Of a stretch of 64,000 bases of DNA, positions 1-10,543 are shown piece after piece. Location of the stretch: contig OX459098.1 in NCBI GenBank assembly GCA_949775045.1, positions 12,958,707 through 13,022,706 on the forward strand, in the 5' to 3' direction. The translations under genes were made by a program, and so were the position numbers. The DNA comes from Metridium senile (taxonomy: Eukaryota > Cnidaria > Anthozoa > Actiniaria > Metridiidae). Under the pieces are notes generated by a model. That model was not told where the DNA came from. It saw only the letters and a program-made list of their open reading frames with translations, and made no database searches. The stretch's first letter is position 1. Each line of letters opens with the position of its first letter.

Positions 1-1040
1 AAAAAGAGGGGATGTTTGTAAATATTGAGTTTAGAATCTGTAATGGTAATATGTAATATTCTATTATGTGCAAACGAGCCTTACAGAACAGCCTTGATTG
101 GGCCAAGAGTGGTTCTTTCAAAGTACGACTATTAAAGGACATTCTCGCCATCGTGCCTTATCATTAATTATCGACTTGTCAAAGCTGTCTTGAGTAATTC
201 TTCATTTCTACTCCCAATGATTGAATGTTTATTCCTTTAGAAGTAATTTAGATGTAAGTTTGACAATATTAAGTCACTTTTTCATTATGAAAGAGACATC
301 ACTAGAAATGTTTATAAAGACTGACAAAATGTCACGTTTTTGTTTATAAAGACTGACAAAATGTCACGTTTTTATACAACTATATTTTGACACTGAGCTG
401 ATTCTCGAGTGTTTCTTAAAGTAACTATACCGAGTTTAATCTTTGTGTAGTCTAAAATAGGAGATGAGTAAAAGAAATGGACAGGAGATATTTTAATGAT
501 AGAATTCGCTTATTTAATTGTCTTAGTAGGACACTAAGGTATTTATTATTGATGGAACACAGCCTACTGCGTGAAAGTTGTAAAAAAAAATTAAAATAAA
601 ATAAACATAGTGAATTTGAAAATAATGAAATTTAAAATGGTTGGAAATTAATATGTTGACGACAGACTGGATTCAAAACAACAAAAACACCCTGCGTTAA
701 TATCAGCAGGGGTATAGATAAACACTCCCCTCTATTAACTATGGTTGAATATTCTTTTTTATGTCTATTCTTTTTTTGTTTAGTTTTAATTTATATTCAC
801 ACTCACTCTGTTATAATATTTTCATTTTCTGTCTTGAAAATGACGCTTGATGAGACGAAACGTCGACTCGCACTTAGATTAATTTTTATGTTTATTCAAT
901 ATTTGATTCATTTTACAAAAGTATCAAGGCTGTCCGAATGACATCTGTTTTATCTATTAAGGTATAGATATATTTAGAATAAAAATGCAGTAACCAAAAT
1001 ATGTGTAGATATTATAAACTGCTGTTATTTCAAAAAAAAA
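1..1040. other. AT-rich intergenic DNA
   Basis: No coding region is supported. At 308-372 a 27-30-bp segment containing GACAAAATGTCACG is tandemly duplicated once. At 842-864 there is a GATGA...CGAAACGTC motif like those found in several dispersed repeats of this window. Otherwise nothing is recognised. Confidence 0.5.
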
Positions 1041-1287
1041 GGTTGACGGAGTTAATTAATAATGGCGAAGGCGATTGCACGACCGAAAGGATTTGTGGTT
1101 ACTCATACAACATATCCTAGTGTTTTTCTGGATTGCTAAGCACGGTTTCATCAGTTTAAAGCTTTCCTTACTATATGGAGCTGGCGTTCTGCCGTAAATT
1201 CGTTTTCTATCACCAAAGATGCATAAATAACCAATACCAAAGTCCCACAGTTCCTTTCGGTCGTGCAATCTTTTCACTCCGTCAACC
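1041..1287. mobile_element. Fold-back (MITE-like) element
   Basis: The two ends are inverted repeats: GGTTGACGGAGT followed by GATTGCACGACCGAAAGGA on the left, and the reverse complement on the right (1251-1287). The open frame on the minus strand inside it (77 codons) is not recognisable and is probably fortuitous. Confidence 0.6.
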
Positions 1288-1589
1288 ATGTTTGAAATAG
1301 GAGTATGTACGTGCGTGACGTAAGTAGATGCTTATCACCAAGTGTTATTTTAAAGTCTACATTAGAGAAATGTTTTCGTCGCTCAATTAGAATTGATTTT
1401 CAAAACATGGTAAATAATTGCTTCTTTTGAAGTTGACGTCACGCTAAGTTTCTATTACACATACTGAAAATAATTCGACTCGAATTTTCCTAAAATGCTC
1501 ACAAATGATCAACGTATAATGACATGAACTGCATCTTGATACAAAAAAGTACAATTATTAAAAAAAAAACTGTTAAAAAAAGGAAACAA

Positions 1590-1840
1590 TTTTCAATGTA
1601 CTACCCATGCAAAATTCTCACAAAACGCCATAAATGATTATTCCGATGGACTATAGGCCATACAAAATGTTCAATATGTCCAAAACTGACAATTTTCAAT
1701 GAACTATATATAGCCCATGCAAAATGCTCAAAGATGACTCACACTGACGATTTTTAATGGACTAAAGACCATGCAAACTGCTCAAAATGGCTCAAAATGT
1801 TTAATTGTAATGGGCTACAGCATATGCAAATTTCTTAGAT
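1590..1840. repeat. Degenerate tandem repeat, about 60-70 bp unit
   Basis: Three to four diverged units share the order 'aatg-act-a-gcCATGCAAAatgCTCA...'. There is no coding potential. Confidence 0.5.
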
Positions 1841-1970
1841 GAAATATTTGTTTACAAATAGAAATGCTATGTTTTTATCGGAGCAGTTTTTATCGGAGCA
1901 GTGTATACAATGATTTTAGTCAGTTAAAATCAGTACTTGTAGATGGTAGGACAGGCTGAGGGTAATCCAT

Positions 1971-1973
<3 letters not shown>

Positions 1974-2000
<27 letters not shown>
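1974..2000. repeat. Poly-C tract followed by CT-rich tail
   Basis: About 26 consecutive C residues followed by TCCCTCTCTC. Length is likely unstable and may be misassembled. Confidence 0.9.
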
Positions 2001-2003
<3 letters not shown>

Positions 2004-2515
2004 CTCTCTCTCTCTCTTTTTAAAGGAGGTTTCTATAGTTGACCTTGTGGTTAACGTGTGACGCCAGGCATTCTTGCTATCTGTTAATCGAGCAAAGACG
2101 CCATTGTCACTTTGAAATTGATAAAAATGAAGCAACTCTTAAATTTAGTTTTTATAAAAGAAACTTGTCTGCGTTTACACGATTCTTTTTAAAGAGCCCT
2201 TGGAATTAAATGATGTGTTTTTCTATCGAAAGATTGTTAAAAGACATTTTCAAGAGCCACTGCACATTGCTAATGTAGATCATTAAAAACTGCCATCAGT
2301 CTTATGAAGTGTGTGCGCAGTTTGGTGCAGTGTAATTAATGATCGCGAAAATAGAATCTCGTGTGTCGTGTTTAGACGTATTCCCATAATTCTTTTCGGT
2401 CTTGGTATTTGACTTCATACATCATGCTTTTAGAAATACACATGATTCTCTTTGAGCCAAGTCGAGAGATTAAGGCTTTTTTGCAAAGTCATAGTTGCTC
2501 TTAGTCTAAATCTTT

Positions 2516-2660
2516 TACTCCGACGAAGGGCTAAAGCTCGAAACGTCAGTCAGTAAAGTTAAGTCAAAAGTTTTTACGGTGTTACAAATTTCATTATATT
2601 ACCTATCATTTATATCAAACATCGACGCAGCCTATATAAGTTTACTCGCTAGTTTCCATT
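2516..2660. repeat. Dispersed repeat 'GCTCGAAACGTCAG' family, copy 1
   Basis: This stretch carries GCTCGAAACGTCAG, then ACGGTGTTACAAATTTCATT, then a segment ending in TTTACTCGCTAGTTTC. The same blocks recur at 23328-23790 (five tandem copies, reverse orientation), 26300-26370, 50187-50425 and 58885-59030, so it is an interspersed repeat. The motif around 2520-2547 resembles a hammerhead ribozyme core (see findings). Confidence 0.7.
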
Positions 2661-3187
2661 TAACATAGTTTCAAAGACACTCATTATTATCCAACTAGTC
2701 ATAGACCTCAAACCAGTTTTTAAACTTAAAAGTTCTTTTTTCCTTTTTCTCTTTCTTTTATGTGATATTATTTTTATTGATATTTTGTGGTGAAGCTTAA
2801 TAAATAAATAAATAAAACGAGTAAAAATATCGCAGGAGTAGCAATCGATCGAGTAAAAATATCCAGCGATATTAATTATATATCCAGCCTTTCAAGTATG
2901 AAAAAAATAATATTTTGCTTTATAAAATTAAAGAACAATTACCTCTTTTTTCTGATGGTTGGATAATAAATAACTTATCAGACAGCTTTACTCGTTAATT
3001 TACTTGGATTTTGACTCGCCTAAAGGCTACGGCATCAAAATACAGCGTCTCAGTCGTATAATATCCGGCCATATTCCACATCATACTGTCTAAAAAATAA
3101 GATATAAATATTCATAGACGAACATTTAGCTAAATTAATTACAGATTATCACTCAAACCAACAAGTTAACAACTCTCTAAAGCGCTT

Positions 3188-3206
3188 GTCATTGTTTGTA
3201 AACAAA
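3188..3206. promoter_or_regulatory. 19-bp sequence shared in inverted orientation with the transposase promoter
   Basis: GTCATTGTTTGTAAACAAA occurs here, 69 bp before the nuclease start codon. It occurs again as an exact reverse complement at 10424-10442, 38 bp before the transposase start codon. The two genes are convergent, so each copy points the same way relative to its gene. This suggests either a subterminal repeat bound by the transposase or a shared promoter element. The core resembles a forkhead-type site (TGTAAACA); that reading is inference. Confidence 0.5.
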
Positions 3207-3274
3207 ACGTCATTTTCGCGCATGCGCTTTATTCTGGTTGGCAAAAGTGCAACTTCGAGCTTTGCGAGCGAAAG

Positions 3275-5889
3275 ATGGCGGCTGGGGTTAATTCGTGTTT
3301 TGATTCTTCAACTTGCTTTGCAGACCTCTCCGATTACGTAAAATCCTTAGATTCGACCGCAAAATCTCGGTATTTAACCAAACTAAAATATAACAAAGGT
3401 TCTTCTTCGCTTCCGGATCCGTATTGTTTAAAAAATTGGCAAAACAATCCTTCACTTTGGCCAGACGTTACGTTCGGTGACATTTACACCTACTTAATTG
3501 ACACGCCAGGGATCTATACAAAGGAATCGTTAAAGGCATTCAAATCTCTTGAAGCATATCTATATTTCATAAGCGGCCACGTTAAGATGCTGTGGTATCA
3601 TTCAGTTGATAGTGAAGCTCCGTTTTGCTTCGTGAAAGGAAAGGTGATTCCTTCGCAAAGACTGAACGACAAGGCACACGATGCTTGGGTTTGCCTTCAC
3701 AAAAAAGATGCTTCCGTCTACTGTGCTCACTGCACATGTATGGCCGGGTAAGGTTAGATTAATACTGCGTTTTCATTCTCTGGCATTCATAATTAACAAC
3801 AGGCGTTTTGTCCGGCAAGCGAACTTATATATAACCCACTGTCATCTTTCGATGGGTTGTTTATATCAAGGTGACAACTTACGCCTGCTGACTTGGATAC
3901 TATAGGAGGAATTACTTTAAAACTCTTTTGTTTTATCTGATATAAAACAATTGGTTTAATAGTCCAGGTTAGCAGGGGAAATCACCTTCATATAAACAGC
4001 TCCAAAGCTACAATACAACAACTTACGTCGATACTCTTCATCATTCGCCGGGCTAAATTAAAAATGTTCTTTACTGATCAAAATGAATGCAATTGCCTTT
4101 AAGACTCGGTGAAGTTTGCAGTCACGTTGCTGCTGTTTTATTCAAAATCGAAGCTGGAGTTAGGCTTGGTATTACTAAGACTTCATGTACAGATGAGGCA
4201 TGTCAGTGGAATAAAACATTCAGAGAAAAGGTAAACTTATTATAATGTTTATCATGATGATTGCTTGTATACATAATACATTGTAGTGCTTGTTTGTAAT
4301 GATTTTGCAGTCATAATAGAGTTGGCACTAAATGCCAATATGCATTTACTTACTGTAGTTTTAATTGACTCATGTATCACAGTTATATATTTATTTTAGT
4401 TTGTTTGTATGTATGCTGGAGTGTAGAGTACAAAACTTGAATCCGTGAAACACTAAAATAGTGCTAATTAAACAATAGAAGACAAAGGATATTGTACAAA
4501 TTAATGCAATTTAATATTACTAAAGTTTCACGGATTTAATGCTTGCACTATTTGTTTGTTTATTTATACATGTGGGTTTTTTTCAATTCATTTATCTATC
4601 TACTTGTTGTTTATATGTTGTGTCAACATTATTTGTTTGTTCATTTATTTATTCATCCATTCTTATGGAATTGTCTTAATACACAGATAAATCCACTTCC
4701 AGTATCTGAACTTCAAAACCTTACGAAAAGAAATCGTACACAAGTAATAAATACAGCTTCATTCTCAAGTTCCCCACCCCTACCTGACCATACTGAATTA
4801 GAAAAACTAAAGCAAGCATGTCCCAATGCAGTATTTTTTGACTTAGTCCCAAAACTTGACCCAGAAGAAACAGATTCAGCTTCAGAAGATGAGGATGAAA
4901 TAGACTTACCACCACCATTAACATCACTGTATTGTGAAGAATGTACTAAACTTGACCTAAAACATTTAAATGAAAAATGTGATGCTATGTTGAGCGAGCT
5001 TCATGGTCAATATACCGAAAAACAGAGGGAGAATGTTGAGTTGATGACAAGAAATCAAAGTGTTTGTCCCCTGTGGTTTCAGCATAGACATGGGAGGATT
5101 ACAGCCAGCAAAGCACACTCAGTGGTCCACAGACGAGATACAACATCTCCTGAGAATTTGATCAAAACCATAATGGGATATTCAAACAAAGACATTTCAA
5201 ACAAGAAAGAAGTAAAATGGGGCCTTGACAATGAACACACAGCAAGAGAGGAATACATTAAACTAAAACAAAGGGCTGGGCACAATAATTTCAAGGGTAG
5301 GCTCTCTGGGCTGGTCATTGATTCAGACAGACCATACCTTGGAGCAACAGCTGATGGGATTGCTTCGTGTGAATGCTGTAGTGCTCATGTTGTAGAAATT
5401 AAGTGCCCATACAAGTACAGAAATATTGAGGCACTAGAGGTTGCAACTGCAAACAATGACCCTGACTTCTGTCTGAATGAGAAAGGGGAGCTTAAGACAA
5501 ATCACAGATTTTACACTCAAGTGCAAGTGCAGATGCACGTCAATAAAATTATGCTGGCAGACTTCTGTGTCTTTGCTAAGAGCCTTTACACAGTGGAAAA
5601 CATTAAGTATGACTCAGAGTTTATGAAATCCCTCTTGCTTAAAACAGACTCTTTTTTTGTTGGCTACCTTTTACCAGAGCTGCTAACAAGAAGCTTAGAA
5701 CCATGTGAAGAGGATGATGACAGATTCCCCGAAGAACAATTATTGTGCTGTACATGCAACAAACCAGAGTATGGAAAAATGATCCAATGTGAAAACCCTG
5801 ACTGTGACTTGGTTTGGTTCCACTATGACTGTGTGAACATTCGACGAAAGCCTAGAGGAAAGTGGTTCTGTTCACAGTGCAAGCCCTAA
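3275..5889 (+). CDS. ISL2EU-type transposon protein: SWIM zinc finger, YqaJ-type nuclease, PHD finger
   Basis: Three exons (3275-3747, 4104-4230, 4687-5889) splice in frame with GT-AG borders and give 600 aa. Residues 153-165 form a SWIM finger (CxC, then CxH) that only appears once exons 1 and 2 are joined. Residues about 325-500 are a YqaJ/lambda-exonuclease-type nuclease. Visible active-site residues are Glu383 in GLDNEHTAREEY, Asp423 in GATADG, and Glu437/Lys439 in EIKCP. A serine/acid-rich linker lies near residues 255-280. Residues 553-600 are a C4HC3 PHD finger, which in host proteins reads histone tails. YqaJ proteins are known as second-gene products of ISL2EU elements; the exact role, probably DNA end processing during transposition, is not established. 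No frameshift or stop is seen. The start has a good context (AAAGATGGCG). Confidence 0.85.
4422..4540. repeat. Hairpin repeat in intron 2 of the nuclease gene
   Basis: ATCCGTGAAACACTAAA on the left pairs with TAAAGTTTCACGGAT on the right. The flanking GTAGAGTACAAA and internal ACTAAA-TAGTG motifs relate it to the hairpins at 7820-7966 and 8101-8247. Confidence 0.5.
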
Positions 5890-6125
5890 ATGTATTTGTT
5901 TGAATATCCCATTATGGTTTGTATTATGTTTTATAACACAGTACTCATACAGCACATTTCATATATAGTCTCAATGCACTATTTACAACTGATAATATAG
6001 GTCTGAGACTGTTATTTAAGGCACACAGAAAGCGATACAGCTTACAATCATAACGGGTTAACAATATAATTGTTAGTTGACAGTTCCAGCTATATAGTCA
6101 CTGAGGGTGGAAACAACAATGGATT

Positions 6126-6720
6126 GTGACGTCCTCAGGGTTTTTTTTAACTTTTATGTTTCAAAATTATAGACATTTATTTCACTTTATTTATTTATTT
6201 CACAATCGACAATGTATTTTTTTCAAAATTATATACAAAATATGTTTATTTCAAAATATACAAAATATGTTTATTTCACAATTGATGAGAATGTACTATT
6301 TCAAAATAGACAATGTATTTGTTTCATAATTGACAAAGTATTTATTTCAAAAAATAAAAAATGTTTATTTCACAATTGACAATGTATTTATTTCATATTA
6401 AATTGACAATGTATTTATTTCAAAATAGACAATATGTTTATTTCACAATTGATGAGAATGTATTTCTTTCACAATAGACATTGTATTTATTTTACAATAG
6501 ACAATGTATTAATTTCAAAACTATATACAAATTATGTACTATATATTTATTTCACAAAATATTGATAATGTATTTGTTTCAAAATAGACAATGTATTTGT
6601 TTGTAAATAGTGCATATGTATTCATCTCATAACTGACAAGGTTTTTGTTTCAAAACTAACAGCATATTATCATTTATGTTCAAAAATAAAATGTATTTTG
6701 TTTCAAAATTGAAGGTCATG
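6126..6720. repeat. AT-rich degenerate tandem repeat
   Basis: Units of roughly 20-45 bp alternate TTTATTTCA with AAATAGACAATGTA or ACAATTGACAATGTA, about 20 times. It lies in the 3' flank of the nuclease gene, inside the presumed transposon. Short open frames here are products of the repeat. Confidence 0.75.
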
Positions 6721-7279
6721 ATAGTTAAATATAGAAGCCTAAAATTATATACATTTCTATTTAGATTTCACATGATAAATATATTTACAGCGCAAAGCCC
6801 AAAAGTATGACCAGCAATAATTTATTCATATTTTCAATCAATTCCTCTAGATTAAATGTCAACATTTCTCACTGTGAATCACAAGACAAGAATGATGTCA
6901 ATCTTCAGATGAATTTTGAGGTTAAAATAGCTAGAATGAAGTCCATTTGAATCCAAAGCAGATACTGACAAACATGTCAAAAGAATGTAAATAAATTATC
7001 TGCGGTCACATTTGGTCTTTGCTGATCTGTAACTTAGTCGTGATTTTTTCATGGATGTGATTTGAAATAAATATTTTTACTTTTTTCTTGTTGCTGAAGG
7101 ACCCAGATAAATATTGATTTCCCAACTTGTAAAATATCAATATTTATTTCAGGGAAAATCACAAATATTAAAGATATATAAATATTATTTTATAGTTTCT
7201 ACAATATTGAAAACCTGAAGGTCTTTCAGAAGTAGCACAAAAAATGTCATTTTAAGTATGTTGGCTCTCGAGAGACAAA

Positions 7280-7312
7280 GTTGATTGATTGATTGATTGA
7301 TTGATTGATGAA
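7280..7312. repeat. (TTGA)n microsatellite
   Basis: About eight GATT/TTGA units in a row. Confidence 0.8.
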
Positions 7313-7507
7313 CTTTATTTAAAGATGGTTTAAAAAATATTTACAAAATACACCAGTTTAGCAAAGATAATCTTACACTGTGCCTTCTGTTGTATTCAAT
7401 GCAATATATGCCTTATGAGTGAACATTCAACACCTGAACATTAATTCCATAACTAGAATTTAGTCGCTCTAATGATATACAAAGATATAACTATCTATAT
7501 ATATATA

Positions 7508-7677
7508 TACACCTAATTGCAATAACATTGTCATATAAAAAAGAAAATTACAAAATAGGAATTAATTAAAAGACAAAAGAAGAAATTCAGCTTGAGTACT
7601 CTGTTTTTGTCTATTAATTAATTCCTATTTTGTAATTTTCTTTTTTATATGACAACATTATTGCAATTATAGGTGTA
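7508..7677. mobile_element. Hairpin MITE, TACACCTAATTGCAA family, copy 1
   Basis: Nearly perfect inverted arms of about 60-70 bp: TACACCTAATTGCAATAACA at the left and TTATTGCAATTATAGGTGTA at the right. A second, more diverged copy lies at 37700-37872 downstream of the second bZIP gene. Confidence 0.75.
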
Positions 7678-7819
7678 AATAATTATGTACATTGAAATAG
7701 ATCAAGTGCCAGTCACACTGCTGAATGGATTGCAAATTAAACAATCATGAAATAAGATATTAGTATATAGGTTGAATCAATGTGCCAAATGTATTGCAAA
7801 CAATAGATAATTTTCACAT

Positions 7820-7966
7820 TAGAGTACAAACAGTAAAAGTGTGCAATACTTTGTAGTATTTACCACTAAATAGTGTTGATTAAATAATAGAGAACAATAG
7901 AATTTGCATAATTTAGCAGTATTTAGTGGTATTTATGTTGCACACTTTTAGTGTTTGTACTCTATT
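7820..7966. mobile_element. Hairpin MITE, TAGAGTACAAACA family, copy A
   Basis: Inverted ends (AGAGTACAAACAGTAAAAGT and its complement) enclose a short spacer with ACTAAATAGTG and TAGTGGTATTTA. It is close to identical to copy B at 8101-8247. Confidence 0.7.
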
Positions 7967-8100
7967 ATGCAGTTTTCTTTGATATAAAATTTTAGTTTCT
8001 CCACATGTGAACTTCAACATATAAACTAGGCCTATAAAAACCGAGGTGTGTATATACACTCCTGTACAACTTTGATTTACAAATGTTTCACTGAAAGTTA

Positions 8101-8247
8101 TAGAGTACAAACACTAAAAGTGTGCAATACTTTGTACTATTTACCACTAAATAGTGTTGATTAAACAATAGAGAACAAAATAATTTGCATAATTTAGCAG
8201 CATTTAGTGGTATTTATATGTTGCACACTTTTAGTGTTTGTACTCTA
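8101..8247. mobile_element. Hairpin MITE, TAGAGTACAAACA family, copy B
   Basis: Second copy of the preceding hairpin, ending 79 bp beyond the transposase stop codon. It therefore probably lies in that gene's 3' untranslated region. The terminal repeat TAGAGTACAAACACTAAAAG and its complement at the right end are nearly exact. Confidence 0.7.
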
Positions 8248-8325
8248 CTATAGTCTTTTTTAGCTGATTTAAAATAGAGTGTCTGACTACACTCCAACAG
8301 TGTCATTAACAAAACAAAAAAAAAA

Positions 8326-10386
8326 CTACTTAACCAACCTCTTATGTAAATTGCTCACTGCTGCAGTTATCATGACAATATTATCTATGTGTGGTACTAA
8401 AGATAATGGCAAGACTCCTGCAAGTATTCTGAAGTTCTTAAGTCTCTCCATCATCCTTTCTACATGAATACGCACCCTAGCTAGCTTTCTTGACTTTTCA
8501 ACACTTCGCATGCTTAGTTGCGTTTTCCCTCTCGTGAAGCTTGGGAGGGCCAACCTAGCACCTCTTGCAGCCACATCATCGTCTATCAAGAAACCTCTGT
8601 CAGCTAATACTAGATCACCATGTTCAAGAATATCTAAGAAACCAGATCTTTGAGTAATAACTTTGTCAGACACTCTTCCACCAAATCCTTTTGAAATAAA
8701 AGAGACTGCACCTGTAGGTGTGATACCAACTAAGAGTTTTAGTGTATTGTGGTGCTTGTAGTTTGACCAGGTAAGTGCTCGTAAAGTCAAGTTTCTTGCT
8801 CTTTCACAGAATATTTCTGTACAATCTATAATGACCCTACAATTTCTAAAATGAGGTCTAAACACAGAAGGCATAGTGCGTAGAACTTCATCTCTTGAGG
8901 GCCATCGTACAAGAAATGACAAACGTTGTGCTACTGCTGAAAGACCTTGGTTCAATATTCTAGAAACTAAACCTTCAGAAACATTAAATCTATATGCTAA
9001 ATCTAGATTTAGGAGGCTTAGACGTAATTTCATGAATATTAAAAGAAAGACACTGGTTTTAGATAGAACTTTAGAATTGGGAAGAACAGAAGAACAGTAA
9101 TTTAGTGCCCAGATGAATGACAAGTAGTTTGGGAATCCAGTGTAGAAGACTGTTTTAGTATTACTGTTGTTCAGGAAGTTTTCATCAGTTTTGGTTTTCT
9201 TGAGTTGTTCTTTAAGATGGAGATTTTCAGTCTGAAGTCTAATGAGTTCTTTATGAAGTTGTTTGTTTTCTTCTTTGAGCTGGCTATAGGCATTGTGTAT
9301 GTCACCTGATGGGTGAAATAAATTAAGTAAAGTTAATGATTAAACTGCAGCTGATAATGATTAGGATAATTTACAAGCTAGTAATAAATAAAAAAAACCT
9401 CACTGTAATCATTCAATGACAGGTTTTTAATGTACTGAAACGAGCTAAAAGTCTAGATTGATTATTATACATACTCATCTTCAAAGTTATTATTATATTG
9501 TATTTCTGAAAATATAATGAAAACCCTGCCATGATGTAATTTCTGATCCCTAACTTTTATGCATGAGTGAAAATGTTGTAAATACAAACAGATTGAACGA
9601 AAAGTCAAAGGCATTGTTGTTTCGTGCGAATAGTTCAGTTTCAAAATGGCGGGCAATTTTAAGATATTATGATTTGTCTTACCTAGTTTTTTATCCTTTT
9701 CGCTTGTCAATGGTTCTTGTTCTCCTGGGATTGTGATATTAACACACGAGTTAATCAAATCCATAAGGATTTGAGCTCCCTGGTGTACTTCTTCTCTCTC
9801 CTGTAGTTCAGTTTGTTGTTGTTGTTGTTGTTTGCGTTCAAGATTCGTCGCTCGACGACGATTTCTTTCGTGTCTTGACTTTCGTTTATGGGCCTTTTGA
9901 ATGGAACTACCGTCATCTCCATGACCCATATATAAACTTGGTTCATAGTCGGGGTCATTCGGATCAGCTTGGGTGTCACCTGTAAGTAAAACAATAAATA
10001 AAGGACGTGATAAACTCAAATGTGCTTGTGTCTTATTATCTTCGCGCGCCATCTTGTCATCTCCAAGTTTTACTTTTGTTTGTGCGATCGTTTAACACCG
10101 TTTTCCATACTTTTGATTCAGTATCAATGTTTTCCAAATATTTTTATGGCATAACAAAAGATTACAAGCATTTTAAGTAGCAAATGAACATTAAAACAAT
10201 GAACTAACCTGACAAGAAGTGTTTGCTACACACCCTCGAGTATTTCGTCGGCTCCCAGTCCCGCCGTCTAATCGACTTAATCCATCGCCGTCTTTTGTGT
10301 TTGAACGTTGGAATCCTCAAAAACCTTATTACTGAATCCTTTCTAAAACGATTTTTGCAGTCAGTTACGCAGCAGCTTACTACCAT
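8326..10386 (-). CDS. ISL2EU-type transposase: THAP zinc finger, coiled coil, DDE_Tnp_4 domain
   Basis: Three minus-strand exons (10386-10209, 9979-9683, 9305-8326) join in frame into 484 aa. Residues 1-60 are a THAP finger: CCVTDC near the start, a tryptophan, then CSKHF, with the exon-2 sequence ADPNDPDYEPSL matching what usually follows THAP in this family. THAP fingers bind the transposon ends. Exon 2 adds a basic stretch and a glutamine run. Residues about 160-200 form a leucine-rich coiled coil for dimerisation. An HTH (YRFNVSEGLVSRIL) precedes the catalytic core, whose triad is Asp319 (IIDCTE), Asp384 (LADRGF) and Glu431 (HVERMMERLKNF). All are present and there is no stop or frameshift. 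The protein should cut and join element ends in the nucleus. Paired with the nuclease gene it indicates an ISL2EU element; host-domesticated THAP/HARBI1-like genes are the alternative. Confidence 0.88.
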
Positions 10387-10423
10387 TATAGAGATGTATC
10401 AATTTTTTTCAGATTACATAATC

Positions 10424-10442
10424 TTTGTTTACAAACAATGAC
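10424..10442. promoter_or_regulatory. Inverted copy of the 19-bp promoter-proximal sequence
   Basis: Exact reverse complement of 3188-3206, lying 38 bp upstream of the transposase start codon. Confidence 0.5.
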
Positions 10443-10451
10443 CGCGCATTG

Positions 10452-10511
10452 ATTGGCATTTTGCCAATCGTAGACCAAAACAACACCCCTCGTGACGTCA
10501 GCGTGACGTCA
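10452..10511. promoter_or_regulatory. NFI palindrome and two CRE palindromes upstream of the transposase
   Basis: TTGGC-N5-GCCAA (10453-10467) is a full NFI consensus. TGACGTCA occurs at 10493-10500 and again at 10504-10511; this is the full CRE to which ATF/CREB/JDP2-type bZIP proteins bind. All lie within about 130 bp upstream of the transposase ATG. Function is inferred from motif identity only. Confidence 0.5.
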
Positions 10512-10543
10512 ACGTGAGCTTCGCTATAGCCAGTGAACAAGAT

